Position numbers and translations under genes: made by a program. The notes beneath the pieces were generated by a model that did no database searches, was not told where the DNA came from, and saw only the letters and a list, made by a program, of their open reading frames with translations. From contig NW_022098021.1 in assembly GCF_002288925.2 (NCBI RefSeq), positions 5,210,138-5,274,137 on the forward strand: a stretch of DNA of 64,000 nucleotides, read 5' to 3'. This document shows, in pieces, positions 54,290 to 64,000 of the stretch. The number at the start of each line of letters is the position of its first letter. Position 1 is the stretch's first letter. The stretch comes from Delphinapterus leucas. Lineage: Eukaryota; Chordata; Mammalia; Artiodactyla; Monodontidae.

Positions 54290-54690
54290 TGTCTCTACAT
54301 GTGATGCCCTTAGAAGGACACAAGAAACCTCAGACAAACACAAAATGCAGAATGTTCTATTAGGAAAATGGGAGGGGAGGAGGGACTATATTCTTTAAAA
54401 CTGTCGACGTTGTAAAAGGCTATGGAAACGTTTCAGGTTAATGGAGGCTAAAGAGACATGCGGTGCCTGACAAATGGGAATATTAGTTCAACTGACAAAA
54501 TTGGAATATTAGCAGTAGACTAAAGTATTATATCAATAAAAAAGGTATCAAGTAGAAAACTGTGCTGTGCTTATGTAAGAGCACACGTATTCCTATTCTT
54601 AAGAAATACAAACTGAAGTACTTGGGGGTTGGGGGCCACGATATATATAGCTGATCTGCAAATGACTCAGAAAAAAATTGGATGTGCACG
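54290..54690 (+). repeat. old L1 3' UTR (L1MC/MD-like)
   Basis: CCTCAGACAAACACAAAATGCAGAATGTTCTATTAGG and ACTGTCGACGTTGTAAAAGGCTATGG...GGAGGCTAAAGAGACATG follow the pattern of an old L1 3' UTR. Confidence 0.5.
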
Positions 54691-54755
54691 TGTGTGTATC
54701 CTCAGTGCCTGGAACATAATGGGAACTCAATAACTGTTTGCTGAACAAAGGAAGA
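54690..54755 (+). repeat. L2 3' terminal fragment
   Basis: ATCCTCAGTGCCTGGAACATAATGGGAACTCAATAACTGTTTGCTGAA is the L2 end. Confidence 0.65.
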
Positions 54756-54774
54756 AGCTAATTAAATAACTGGT

Positions 54775-55250
54775 TATCTTAGTCAGCTTGGGCTACTGTA
54801 ATAAGTAACACAGACTGGGTGACTTAAACAAAAGGCATTTATTTCTCCCAGTTTTGGAGGCTGGGAAGCCCAAGATCAAGGTGCCAGGAGATTTGGTCCT
54901 GGTGAGAGCCCTCCTCCTGGCTTGCAGATGGCCAGCTTCTTGCTGTGTCCTCACGTGGCAGAGAGAGTGCTCTGGTCTCTTGCCCTTCCCATAAGGACAT
55001 TAGTTCCAACACGGGGGCTCCACCCTCATGACCTCATCTCAACCTAATCACCTCCCACTGCACCATGAACACAATAATTAGTGCTCTGATGGTTTCCTCC
55101 AATTTTGCCTCCTAGTTCACGCTTACATCCACCCTCACTTAAGTGTTTCCTCAGGTCACTGGGACATTAAGGTTCTTCCTGTCTTTACCTGCTTTCAGCA
55201 TCTCAACCCCTCATGCTTTCTGAATCCACACTTGTCGTGCCAGTTTTCTA
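54775..55250. repeat. unnamed ancient LTR/DNA-type repeat
   Basis: GTCAGCTTGGGCTACTGTAATAAGTAACACAGACTGGGTGACTTAAACAAAAGGCATTTATTTCTCCCAGTTTTGGAGGCTGG (54783-54865) is a very common mammalian repeat pattern. I cannot give the family name with confidence. Confidence 0.55.
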
Positions 55251-55284
55251 CTTTTTAATCATTAATCCTCTCCCTCAAAGAGTC

Positions 55285-55785
55285 AGCTCCAAGAAACAAA
55301 CAACCCAATCAAAAAATTAGCAGGAGACCTAAACAGACATTTCTCCAAACAAGACATACAGATGGCCAACAGGCACATGAAAAGATGCTCATTATCACTA
55401 ATTATTAGAGAAATGAAAATCAAAACTACAATGAGGTATCACCTCACATCGGTCAGAATGGCCATCATCAAAAACTCTACAAATAATACATGCTGAAGAG
55501 GGTGTGGAGAAAAGGGAACCCTCCTACACTGTTGGTGGGAATGTAAATTGATGCAGCCACTATGGAGAACAGTATGGAGGTTCCTTAAAAAACTAAAAAT
55601 AGAGTTATCATATGATCCTGCAGTCCCACTCCTGGGCATGTACCCAGAAAAGACAAAAACTCTAATTTGAAAAGATACATGCTTCCCAATGTTCATAGCA
55701 GCACTTTTACAACACCCAAGACATGGAAGCAACCTAAATATCCATCAACAGATAAAGAAGATGTGGTACACACACACACACACAA

Positions 55786-55825
<40 letters not shown>

Positions 55826-56209
55826 GAATATTACCCAGCCATAAAAAAGAATGAAATAATGCCATTTGCAGCAACATGGATGGACCTAGAGATTATCATA
55901 CTAAGTGAAGTAAGTCAGAAAGAGGAAGACAAATACCACATGGTATCACTTATATATAGAATCTAAAAAAAATTATACAAATGAACTTATTTACAAAACA
56001 GAGATAGACTCACAGACATAGAAAACTAACTCACGGTTACCAAAAGGGAAAGTGAGGGGAGGGTCAAATTAGGAATTTGCAATTAACAGATCCACACTAT
56101 TATATGTAAACTAGATAAACAACAAGGACCTGCTGTATAGCACAGGGAGCTATCTTCAATATCTTGTAATAACCTATAATGGAAAAGAACCTGAAAAAGA
56201 ATAGATATG
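55285..56209 (+). mobile_element. L1 3' fragment (ORF2 C-terminus and 3' UTR)
   Basis: Begins at AGAAACAAACAACCCAATCAAAAAA, contains the cysteine-rich end near 55490-55560 and GATGTGGTACACACAC where a (CA)n has expanded. It reaches GGACCTGCTGTATAGCACAGGGAG. The 3' terminal tail is missing where a SINE lies at 56210. Confidence 0.85.
55769..55822. repeat. (CA)n microsatellite
   Basis: About 27 CA units with three interruptions, inside the L1 at the normally short 'cacatatacac' site. Confidence 0.95.
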
Positions 56210-56317
56210 GAACTTCCCTGGCGGTCCAGTGGTTAAGACGCCACGCTTCCACTGCAGGGGGCACGGGTTCGATCCCTGGTTGGGGAAGTTCCACATGCCA
56301 CATGGTGAGGCCAAAAA
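56210..56317 (+). mobile_element. short tRNA-only CHR SINE
   Basis: GAACTTCCCTGGCGGTCCAG head, GGGTTCGATCCCTGG box B, GAGGCCAAAAAA tail. AAAAAGAATA at 56194-56203 recurs at 56318-56327. Confidence 0.87.
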
Positions 56318-56327
56318 AAAAAGAATA

Positions 56328-56816
56328 TACATATATATATGGTCGGGCCACCGAAGCCAGGATGGTCAGAGTTCCTCCCAGGGACTCCTCTGTTGGAGAC
56401 AGATGGGAAGTTTCTCTTGCACTTGGATCCTAGGCTGTAGAGATGGCATTGGGCTGACTGAGAACCATTTTCCCTACACAAAGGAAACCAGTTAGCAGTA
56501 GGTGAGAATTAAGCCAACTCACAAAAAGAAGTGAAATCAGATGTAGAGGCTGAGAGCCCTGATAACTAGCCTGAGGCTTTGGATCTAGCTGTGCCTGAGG
56601 TTTCCTCCACATTTCGGGTTCCCTGAGCCTACAAATGCCCTCTTTGCTAATCTGCACAGAGATCCTGTCACTTACAGCTGAGAGGATCCCGACTCACACT
56701 CATTGTGTGGGTGACACCACCAGTGACAAGAAAAATAAAACTTACATGAAAATTCAGAGTTACAAGAGTTCTTCATTAGGGAAGATCAGGAGAAGTGGCA
56801 TTTGAGCTTATTCCTA
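56328..56816. repeat. unassigned old repeat
   Basis: CTAGCTGTGCCTGAGGTTTCCTCCAC...CTGTCACTTACAGCTGAGAGGATCCCGACTC (56585-56700) resembles a common LTR-associated repeat, but I cannot name it. Confidence 0.35.
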
Positions 56817-56834
56817 AGGAATGTGTTAAATCTT

Positions 56835-57041
56835 TTTTTTTTTCTTTTTGCGGTACGCGGGCCTCTCACTGCTGTGGCCTCTCCCGCTGCGGAGCACAGC
56901 CTCCGGACGCGCAGGCTCAGCGGCCATGGCTCACGGGCCTAGCCGCTCCGCAGCACGTGGGATCCTCCCGGACCGGGGCACGAACCCGTGTCCCCTGCAT
57001 CGGCAGGCGGACCCCCAACCACCGCGCCACCAGGGAAGCCC
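56835..57041 (-). mobile_element. CHR-2-like SINE, antisense
   Basis: Poly(T), GCGGTACGCGGGCCTCTCACTG, GC-rich body, CCAGGGAAGCCC. An 18-bp duplication with one mismatch, AGGAATGTGTTAAATCTT, lies at 56817-56834 and 57042-57059. Confidence 0.93.
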
Positions 57042-57359
57042 AGGAATGTATTAAATCTTGATCAATGGAAATAGCCAAGAGAACGTTCCAGGTAGAAGGA
57101 ACAGAGGGGAGATGGGAAAAAATTGTCCAAACCAGCAAGAGTGTATTCATAGCAGAGCAGCACAGGAGGCAAGACTAAAAGGGTGAGTGTGGGCTGCTCA
57201 GTGGAGCAGCATTCTGCCAGCATATCCGAGTTCTATTGTCCGGCTGAACAAGGAAAATGTACTGTAGCTCAGCAGAGCAGCTGGGGCTGGAGACATGGGT
57301 TGGGAGTTGTCTGCAGAAAAACTGTAGTTCAAACCCCCAAGTGACTGAACCACTCATAA

Positions 57360-57630
57360 TCACGGTAGCTGTTTTATCCGGAGCATTCGTCGCAGGTTAG
57401 GCATTACGCTAAAGTACGGTAATGGCATAGTTTCCTTTTATCCTTAGAGAAACCCTATAAGGCAGGCACTATGTTTTTACCCTATTTTGGAGTTGAAGTT
57501 TGAAATAAGCTTACAGAGTTGGCCAGTTCAAAGTGACCAGTGCAAAGACCCAAACCAGTTAGTTGTAGAGTACTTAGGTCTGATCTCACTCCCGGGTACG
57601 AGCTCTTAAGCACCGCGCTGCACTGCGCTC
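57360..57630 (-). repeat. MIR SINE, antisense
   Basis: GTTAGGCATTACGCTAAAGTACGG, CCTTAGAGAAACCCTATAAGGCAGGCACTATG, GGTCTGATCTCACTCCCGGGTACGAGCTCTTAAGCACCGCGCTGC covers the antisense MIR from 3' to 5'. CpG-rich at its right end. Confidence 0.75.
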
Positions 57631-57639
57631 CCCAGTGGA

Positions 57640-59368
57640 AGAACGTATGAAGAGGAGAGGGGTGTATAAAGAATCTCGGGAGATATCTAACAGAAGCAAG
57701 ATTTCTTTCCACCTCTGGGTGAGATAAGAACCTGGACCCATAGAAGCTATTTGAAGTAGAAGAGCCAGGCAAGGATTTTTTGGATTTATCTCCATTCCTT
57801 GGGGTACACAGCTGTCACTTCCACTCCTCTTCTAATAACAACCATGCCTAAAAACTTGCCCAACTACCTTCAGATGCCTTTTTCATGATGTCTCAATCTA
57901 TCTTTTTAAACCGAACAGTGAAGAGGGTGAGTTTCTGTCAGCACAGGGAACAGAATGACTGCAGAAACAGACCCTTCTCTGTACTACAGCCCATAAGATT
58001 TGGGAGGTTATTTCTTAGAGTAACTAATGTTACCTTAGTTAACACTTAGGGAGATTCCACGAAAGCATTAAACCAACAAACTCCTGAAATTTAAAGAAAA
58101 AATTCTTCCCAAACTTAAAATTTCACTAGGCACACTGAAGGACAGAACTGCCACCTTTGAGATAAAAAAGTGTGGTCTTAAAGACCACGTGGAAGAAATA
58201 ATTTCAAAAACTAGGACAAACATGCGAAGAGAAAGACTCTGCAAAAGAAAACAAAAGTTACTTGGAAGACAGATCCTAAGACACCAGTTTGCAAGTAACA
58301 TAAACAACAGAAGGAAAAATCGTAACAGGTAGAAGAAGTAACAAATAAATGACCAGGAAAATGTTTGTTATTTGCAGAGTTATTTATGCAGGTTTAGGAG
58401 ACGTGATGAAAGGGCACACACCTAGGCATTATCCTATTAAATTTTAAAATGCCAAGGTAAAAGATAAATTTTGCATGCTTCTAGACCAAAGAACAAGTTA
58501 CATACAGAAGAAGAAACAAATCAACTGGCACTGGACTTCTATGCAGGAGCAGAAGTCCGTGGAACGGAGAAGTAATGTTTACAAATTAGTAAGAGAAAAA
58601 GACTAGGAGTCAAGGATGTATCATATGTCAAGATACTATCCACTTTTTAGGGTGAAAGAAAGATATTTTCTGGGATGCAAGGATTCTGAGACCATCATTC
58701 ACATAACCTGAGGAAAAGGTTCCAGAAAGGACTCTGTCAAGAAGAGGGAGGGGGAAGAATGTGGATGAGAAGAAAATGAAAAAAAAAATTGAAAAAGGAA
58801 AGAAACAGCAAAGGAGTCAATGGTAGGCAAAGAACTTTGCGATATATGTGGTTACCCTAACTGGATAATGATTGACTGGGAATTTGTACTATGAACACTA
58901 AGGAACCTTGAAATATGAGACACACTACAAAGGAAGCCTAATAATAGTCTGGGGCTAAGACTACAGTTCATCCCAGCGATATCCAGGAATTGGGAACTGG
59001 GTGGGCATATGTAGAAAAGTAGTAACACTAAAATTTTCTTCTTGTGGAGGCTAAGGAGAGCACGGGGGGAAGGGAACTTGGTGAAGTAAGATCATCTTGT
59101 GTAAGACTTTAGCAGTCTGTATCCAAGGACAATGATTAGGAATGGGAATACTGAATGGAAAGTACAGCAAAATTTCCAAATTCACATGAGGGAGGGAAGA
59201 GAATAGAGACTAACTCGATCAATCAGCAAAAATAAAAAGCAAATAACAAAATAAAATAAGGAAATAAGAAAATAAATAAGAAGTTAAGGTGAAAGACGGG
59301 GATGGTCACCTGGGGAAAGAAAGAGAAAAGCTCAGTTATATGTTGCTTATAAGAAATATAGTTTATAG
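57640..59368. other. non-coding DNA without recognised repeats
   Basis: A-rich on the + strand with scattered short frames. No family recognised; probably very old LINE remnants. Confidence 0.35.
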
Positions 59369-59577
59369 GGCTTCCCTGGTGGCGCAGTGGTTGAAAGTCT
59401 GCCTGCCGATGCAGGGGACACGTGTTCGTAGCCCGGTCCGGGAAGATCCCACATGCCGCGGAGCGGCTGGGCCCGTGAGCCATGGCCGCTGAGCCTGCGC
59501 GTCCGGAGCCTGTGCTCTGCAACAGGAGAGGCCACAGCAGTGAGAGGCCCGCGTACCGAAAAAAAAAAAAAAAAAGG
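59369..59577 (+). mobile_element. CHR-2-like SINE
   Basis: GGCTTCCCTGGTGGCGCAGTGG head, GC-rich body, GCGTACCGAAAA tail with a 17-A run. The box B is altered (GTGTTCGTAGCCC). Flanking duplication not clear. Confidence 0.9.
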
Positions 59578-59730
59578 ATGGGCAAAAATGTAAACAAATA
59601 TAAACTTTTCAGAAGGCAAGAGTATGCAAAATGCTGATGAAAGAAATTAAAGAAGACCTAAATAACTGGACAAACTGTATTCATGGATTAGAAGACTCAA
59701 CATAATAAAGATATCAATTCTTCCCAAACT

Positions 59731-59753
59731 GATCTATCTATCTATCTATCTAT
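59731..59753. repeat. (ATCT)n short tandem repeat
   Basis: Five GATCTATCTA-type units at the left edge of the SINE; expanded from the GATCTAT target sequence. Confidence 0.85.
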
Positions 59754-59970
59754 ATTTTTTGTTGTTGTTGTTGTTGTTGCGGTACGCGGGCCTCTGACTG
59801 TTGTGGCCTCTCCCGTTGCGGAGCACAGGCTCTGGACGCACAGGCTCAGCGGCCATGGCTAACGGGCCCAGCCGCTCCGCGNNNNNNNNNNNNNNNNNNN
59901 NNNNNNNNNNNNNCCCGTGTCCCCTGCAATGGCAGGCAGACTCTCAACCACTGCGCCACCAGGGAAGCCC
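59754..59970 (-). mobile_element. CHR-2-like SINE with assembly gap, antisense
   Basis: TTG-rich tail, GCGGTACGCGGGCCTCTGACTG, then 32 N, then CCCGTGTCCCCTGCAATGG to CCAGGGAAGCCC. CTGATCTAT at 59729-59737 and 59971-59979 flanks it. Confidence 0.9.
59882..59913. other. 32-base run of N
   Basis: Unresolved bases within the GC-rich SINE body. The sibling SINEs have exactly 32 bases between the same flanking words. Confidence 0.99.
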
Positions 59971-60989
59971 CTGATCTATATATTTAACACAATTCTTGTC
60001 AACATGTCGGTAAGCTCATTCTACAATTTACATGCAAAGGAAAAGGAACTAAAATATGTAAACAATTTCGAAAATGAGGAATTAAGTGTGAGGAATCACT
60101 CTACTAGATTTTTAAGAGAGTGTGCTATTTGGAGGAATTAAATGAAAGAGAGAACTCAGGAATAGACACACACAGAGATGCTCAACTGATTTTGACAAGG
60201 TGCAAAAGCCATTTATTAGAGAAAAGATATTCCTTCAACAAATAGTGCTGAAGCAATCAGTCATCTGTAAGCAAAAAACAAAAGGACAAAAATCGCACAC
60301 CTGATACAAAAATTAACTCAAAATGGATCACAAGTTTAAATGTAAAATATAGCACTATAAAACTTTTAGAACTAAATGTAGGAGAAAATCGTTTGGACCT
60401 AGGGCCAAGCAAAGAGTCCTTAGACTTGACACCAAAAGCATGATCCACAGTAGGAAAAAATGATAAATTCAACCTAATCAAAATTTAAAACTTTTGCAAA
60501 AGATTCTATTGAGAGGATGAAAAGTATGTAACTTCATGGTATTGGCTTCTTTTTCACTCAGTACACCTCCCTTGAGATTCATGCAAGTTATTATGTCTGT
60601 CAGTAGTTTATTCCCTTATTGTTGAGTGGTATTCCATGGTACGGGTGCTCTCCAATCTGCTTAACCATTCACCTGTGGAAGGACATTGGCATTGTCACCA
60701 GTTTCAGGGCTATTACAGATAAACTGCTGTGCACGCTCAGTTACAGATTTTTGTGTAAACATAAGCTTCTCTTCCTCTGAGATAAATGCCCAAGAGTTCA
60801 ATGGCTAGGCCATGTGCTAACTGCATGTTTAGCTTTGTAGGAGACTGTCAAACTGTTTTCTACAGTGGCTGTACCATTTTACATTTCCACCGGCAACATA
60901 TGAGAGACCGAGCTTTTTCACATCCTCACAAGTATCTGGTGTTATTATTTTTTATTGTGGCCATTCTATTAAGTGTATAGTAGTAGTAG

Positions 60990-61545
60990 TATTCTGGGTT
61001 CTCCAGAAAAACAGAACCCATAGGAGATATATATGTATATATATACATACACATGTGTTTTGCTGAAACGGTTGTTGAAAGCACAATTCATGTATATGTA
61101 TGAATGAGATTTATTATAAGAATTTGGTTCACATGGGTATGGAGGCTGAGAAGTTCCAGGACCTGCAGTTGGCAAGCTGGAGACCCAGGAGAGCTCCAGT
61201 TTGATTCCAAAGGCCTGAGAACCAGGAGAGTCAATGGTGTAAATTCCAGACTGAGCCCAAGTCCAAAGGCAGAAGACCAATAGCCCAACTCAAAGACAGT
61301 CTGGCAGAGAGAATTCTCCCTTACTCAGCCTTTTGTTCTATTCAGGCAGTCAATGGATTGAATGAGGCCTACCCACACTGGGGAGGACAATCTGCTTTTC
61401 TTGAATTTTCTAAAAAATGTACTGATTCAAATGTTGATCTCAACCAGACACACCCTCACAAAAACACCCAGAATAATGTTTAACCAGACATTTGGGTACC
61501 CCACGGCCCAGTGAAGAGGACACATAAAATTAGAGTAGGATAACA
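60990..61545. repeat. unnamed ancient interspersed repeat in antisense L1
   Basis: GGGTTCTCCAGAAAAACAGAACCCATAGGAGATATATATG, GAGATTTATTATAAGAATTTGG, GCCTTTTGTTCTATTCAGGCAGTCAATGG and CAGAATAATGTTTAACCAGACATTTGGG form a widespread mammalian repeat. L1 resumes right after. A (TA)n lies near 61029-61050. Confidence 0.55.
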
Positions 61546-62943
61546 CATTGTAGTTTTAATTTGCATTCCCCTAATGATGAAGACCATCTTTTCATGTGCT
61601 TATTTGCCTTCTGTATATCTTCGTCAGTGAAATGCTTTTTCATGGCTTTTGCCCATTTTCTAAATGGATTTTTTTTAACTATTGACTCGAGAGTTCTTTA
61701 TGAATTCTAGTTACTAGTCTTTTGTCAAACATGTGGTCTACAAGTCTAGCTTGTCTTTTTATCCTCTTCACAGTCTTTCACAGAGCAAAAGTTTTTAATT
61801 TTAACAAAGTCCTGTTCATCAATTTTTCCTTTTAGGGATTGTGTTTTGGTGTCAAGTCTAAGAACACTTTGCCTAGCCCTAGTTCCTGAAGATTTTCTTC
61901 TGAAAGTTTTATACTTTTACATTTAGATGATGGTATATTTTGGGTTAATTTTTATATAACGAAATTTAGGTCTTTTAAACTTACGGATATGCAGTTTCTT
62001 CACCACCATTTGTTAAAAAGACGATCCTTTCCCTATTGAATTGCTTTTGCACCTTGGTCAAAAATTAGTTGGGCATCTTTGTGTGGGGCCATCTCTGTTT
62101 TCCCATTTTCTATTCTGTTACATTGACCTAGGTATCCATCCCTTCACTAATGCAATGCACTCTTGATTACTGTACTGTATATATACAGTAAGTATTCAAA
62201 TTGGGTAGACTGATTCCTAACACTTTATTCTTCTTTTCCAAGATGGTTTTAGTTATTTAGAGCCTGTGTCTTTCCATATGAATTTTAGAGCAATCTTGTC
62301 TATGCCTGCAAAAAGTTCTTGCTGGGATTTTGATAGCAACTGCACTAAACCTACAAGTCAGTTTGGGGGAGAACTGACATATTTGCTATGTTGACTCTTC
62401 CAATCCATGAGAACAGTATGTCTCTCCATTTATTTTGATCTTGTTTGATTTCTTTGACATTTTCTGGTTTCAATTTTATTGTCTTCTGATCTTTATTATT
62501 TCCTTCTTTCTACTAATTTTGAGTTTATTTTGCTCTTCTCTTTCTAGTTCCTAGGGGTAGAAACTTAGGTTATTGACTTGAGAACTTTCCTCTTTTCTAA
62601 TGAAATCATTTGGTGCTATAAATTTCCCCCTTGGCACTGCTTTGGCTGAGCCCTACATATTTTGCTATATTGTATTTTCATTTTCATTTAGTCATATGCA
62701 TTTTAAAATTTTCCTTTGATATTTTCTCTTTGGCTCATGTTTTATTTTCAAGTGTGATGTTCAATTTTCCAGCCTCTGGAGATTGTTCTGTTGCCTTTCA
62801 GTTATTGGCTAGTTTGGTTCCATTGTTGGTTTCTCATTTGATTCCATTATGCCCAAGGGATTTTTGACAATTGCATATCCACAAGTTAAAAAAAAAACAA
62901 CTTGACCTAAATTCCATACCTTGTATAAAAATTAACTCAAAAT

Positions 62944-63088
62944 TGAGAATTCCCTGGCAGTCCAGTGGTTAGGTTTGGCACTTTTATTGCCAGGGCCCAG
63001 GTTTAATCCCTGGTTGGGGAATTAAGATCCTGCAAGCTGCACAGTGTGGCCAAAAAGTACATTAAAGAAAGAAATAAATAAACTTCAA
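62944..63088 (+). mobile_element. short tRNA-only CHR SINE
   Basis: GAGAATTCCCTGGCAGTCCAG head, GTTTAATCCCTGG box B, GTGTGGCCAAAAAG tail. Exact 17-bp duplication AAAAATTAACTCAAAAT at 62927-62943 and 63089-63105. Confidence 0.92.
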
Positions 63089-63138
63089 AAAAATTAACTC
63101 AAAATGAATCATGATCTTAATAAAACTTTCAGAAAACA

Positions 63139-63315
63139 GGGACTTCCCTGGTGGTCCAGTGGTTAAGAATCCGTCCTGCAATGCAGGGGACGCCAGTTCA
63201 ATCCCTGGTCAATCCCACATGCTGTGGGGCAACTAAGGCCACATGCCCCAGTGAAAGATCCTGTGTGCTGCAACTAAGACCCAACACAGGCAAAAAATAA
63301 TTAATTAAATTTAAA
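63139..63315 (+). mobile_element. CHR SINE, intermediate form
   Basis: GGGACTTCCCTGGTGGTCCAG head, CAGTTCAATCCCTGG box B, an extra GATCCTGTGTGCTGCAACTAAG segment and an A/T tail. Exact 17-bp duplication AAAACTTTCAGAAAACA at 63122-63138 and 63316-63332. Confidence 0.92.
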
Positions 63316-64000
63316 AAAACTTTCAGAAAACATACTCTTGAAACACACACTGTATGATTTCAATTCTATTCAATTTGTGGAGATTTGTTTAATGGACCAG
63401 GATATGGTCTATCTTGGTAAATGTTCCACAGCACCTGAAAAAAATTTGTATATTCTGCTGTTGTTGGGTAGAATACTTTATAAATGATTAAATCTCATTG
63501 GTTGATTGTATTGTTCACATCTTATCTTTTATGCTTTGCTGATTTTCCATCTAATAATTCTAACAGTTGCTAAAAGTAGGATGTTGATATCTCCAACTAT
63601 CGTTAAGGAATTGTCTATTGCTCTCTTCAGTTCTTTCAGTTTTTGCATCATGCGTTTTGAGGTTCTGTTGTTTGCTGAATAGATGTGTAGGATTGTTGTG
63701 TCTTCCTGGTGAATCGATCCTTTTATCATTACGTTATATCCCTCTTTATCTCTAGTAGCTTTTTTTATGAAGTCTGCTTTATCTGATACTGACAGAGCCA
63801 CTCCTTTTTTTTAAATTAATGTGTGCATAGTACACCTTCTTCCATTGTTTACATTTCATCTACCTATGTTGCTGAACTTGAAGTGAGTTTCTTGTAAACA
63901 GCATACAGTTCAGTGTTTTTTCTAAAATCTACTCTGCCAATCTGTACCTTTTAATTGGTGTATTTTGACAATTTACATTTAAGGTAATTATTAATATGTT

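Larger units (their letters stand above)
59585..60525 (+). mobile_element. L1 ORF2 3'-half fragment, split by a SINE
   Basis: CTGATGAAAGAAATTAAAGAAGACC (59633), TTCTACAATTTACATGCAAAGG (60020), AACAAATAGTGCTGAAGC (60238) and ATTCAACCTAATCAAAATTT (60467) in L1 order. Frame broken. Confidence 0.75.
62885..63350 (+). mobile_element. sense L1 fragment nested in antisense L1, with two SINEs
   Basis: AAAAAAACAACTTGACCTAAATTCCATACC...AAAAATTAACTCAAAATGAATCATGATC...AAAACTTTCAGAAAACATAC is sense ORF2 sequence ('...qkkntnlDLnpyl...' region) inside antisense L1. Confidence 0.6.
60530..64000 (-). mobile_element. old L1 ORF2, antisense, extends past window end
   Basis: Runs 60530-60985, 61545-62880 and 63350-64000. 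Landmarks: TTGAGTGGTATTCCATGG (60621), GTTTTAATTTGCATTCCCC (61553), TTGTCTATGCCTGCAAAAAGTTCTTGCTGGG (62298), TTTCATTTAGTCATATGC and AAACAGCATACAGTTCAGTG (63897). Frames are broken. Interrupted by one other repeat and by a sense L1 piece with two SINEs. Confidence 0.75.

Noticed and set aside
1..64000. An undescribed biosynthetic, defence or mobile system
   Set aside because: The window is mammalian non-coding and repeat DNA; no multi-gene organisation or unexplained coding block was found.

Overview
This window is nuclear mammalian DNA, almost certainly from a cetacean or a close whippomorph relative. The main evidence is about 21 tRNA-derived SINEs of the CHR type, which begin with a conserved TTCCCTGGTGG head and carry an internal GGTTCGA-like box B. 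The whale, hippo and ruminant lineage carries this family, and the GC-rich CHR-2-like form dominates here. The L1 3' ends also have the UTR typical of cetartiodactyl LINE-1. I found no intact protein-coding gene, no functional tRNA or rRNA gene and nothing prokaryotic. The ORFs of 60-300 codons are chance frames, SINE shadows or L1 pieces.

Layout. 1-4260 is GC-rich, repeat-poor DNA with two candidate conserved elements, an L2 fragment and a compact CpG island at about 3995-4262. 4260-11600 alternates between old repeats (L1ME, MIR, L2) and SINEs. 12350-15310 is an old L1 apparently split by a second L1. 15640-16305 is a probable solo LTR. 18245-29330 holds most of the remaining single-copy DNA, with MER5-type transposons, MIRs and scattered SINEs. 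30242-33861 is an ancient MaLR-type LTR retrotransposon with two LTRs and a primer-binding-site-like sequence, itself hit by L1s and SINEs. 34900-44520 is mostly old LINE fragments, plus a strong CTCF-like motif at 41302. 44552-50498 is a full-length but dead LINE-1: 5' UTR, broken ORF1, broken ORF2, 3' UTR and poly(A), flanked by a 12-bp target-site duplication. 50510-64000 is nested repeats, with a 32-base run of N inside one SINE.

How the parts relate. The organisation is a record of retrotransposition. The autonomous L1s supplied the machinery that most likely mobilised the CHR SINEs; both end in poly(A) and sit between target-site duplications. Nesting gives a relative order: MIR, L2 and L1M first, then MaLR and LTR elements, then younger L1 3' fragments, then the CHR SINEs. 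I saw no convincing undescribed biological system. The best leads are the CpG island with its CTCF-like motif, the isolated CTCF-like motif at 41302, the candidate conserved elements near 450-620 and 20040-20260, and several cleanly dated nested insertions. Repeat family names below come from recognising consensus features by eye, and boundaries of old elements are approximate.
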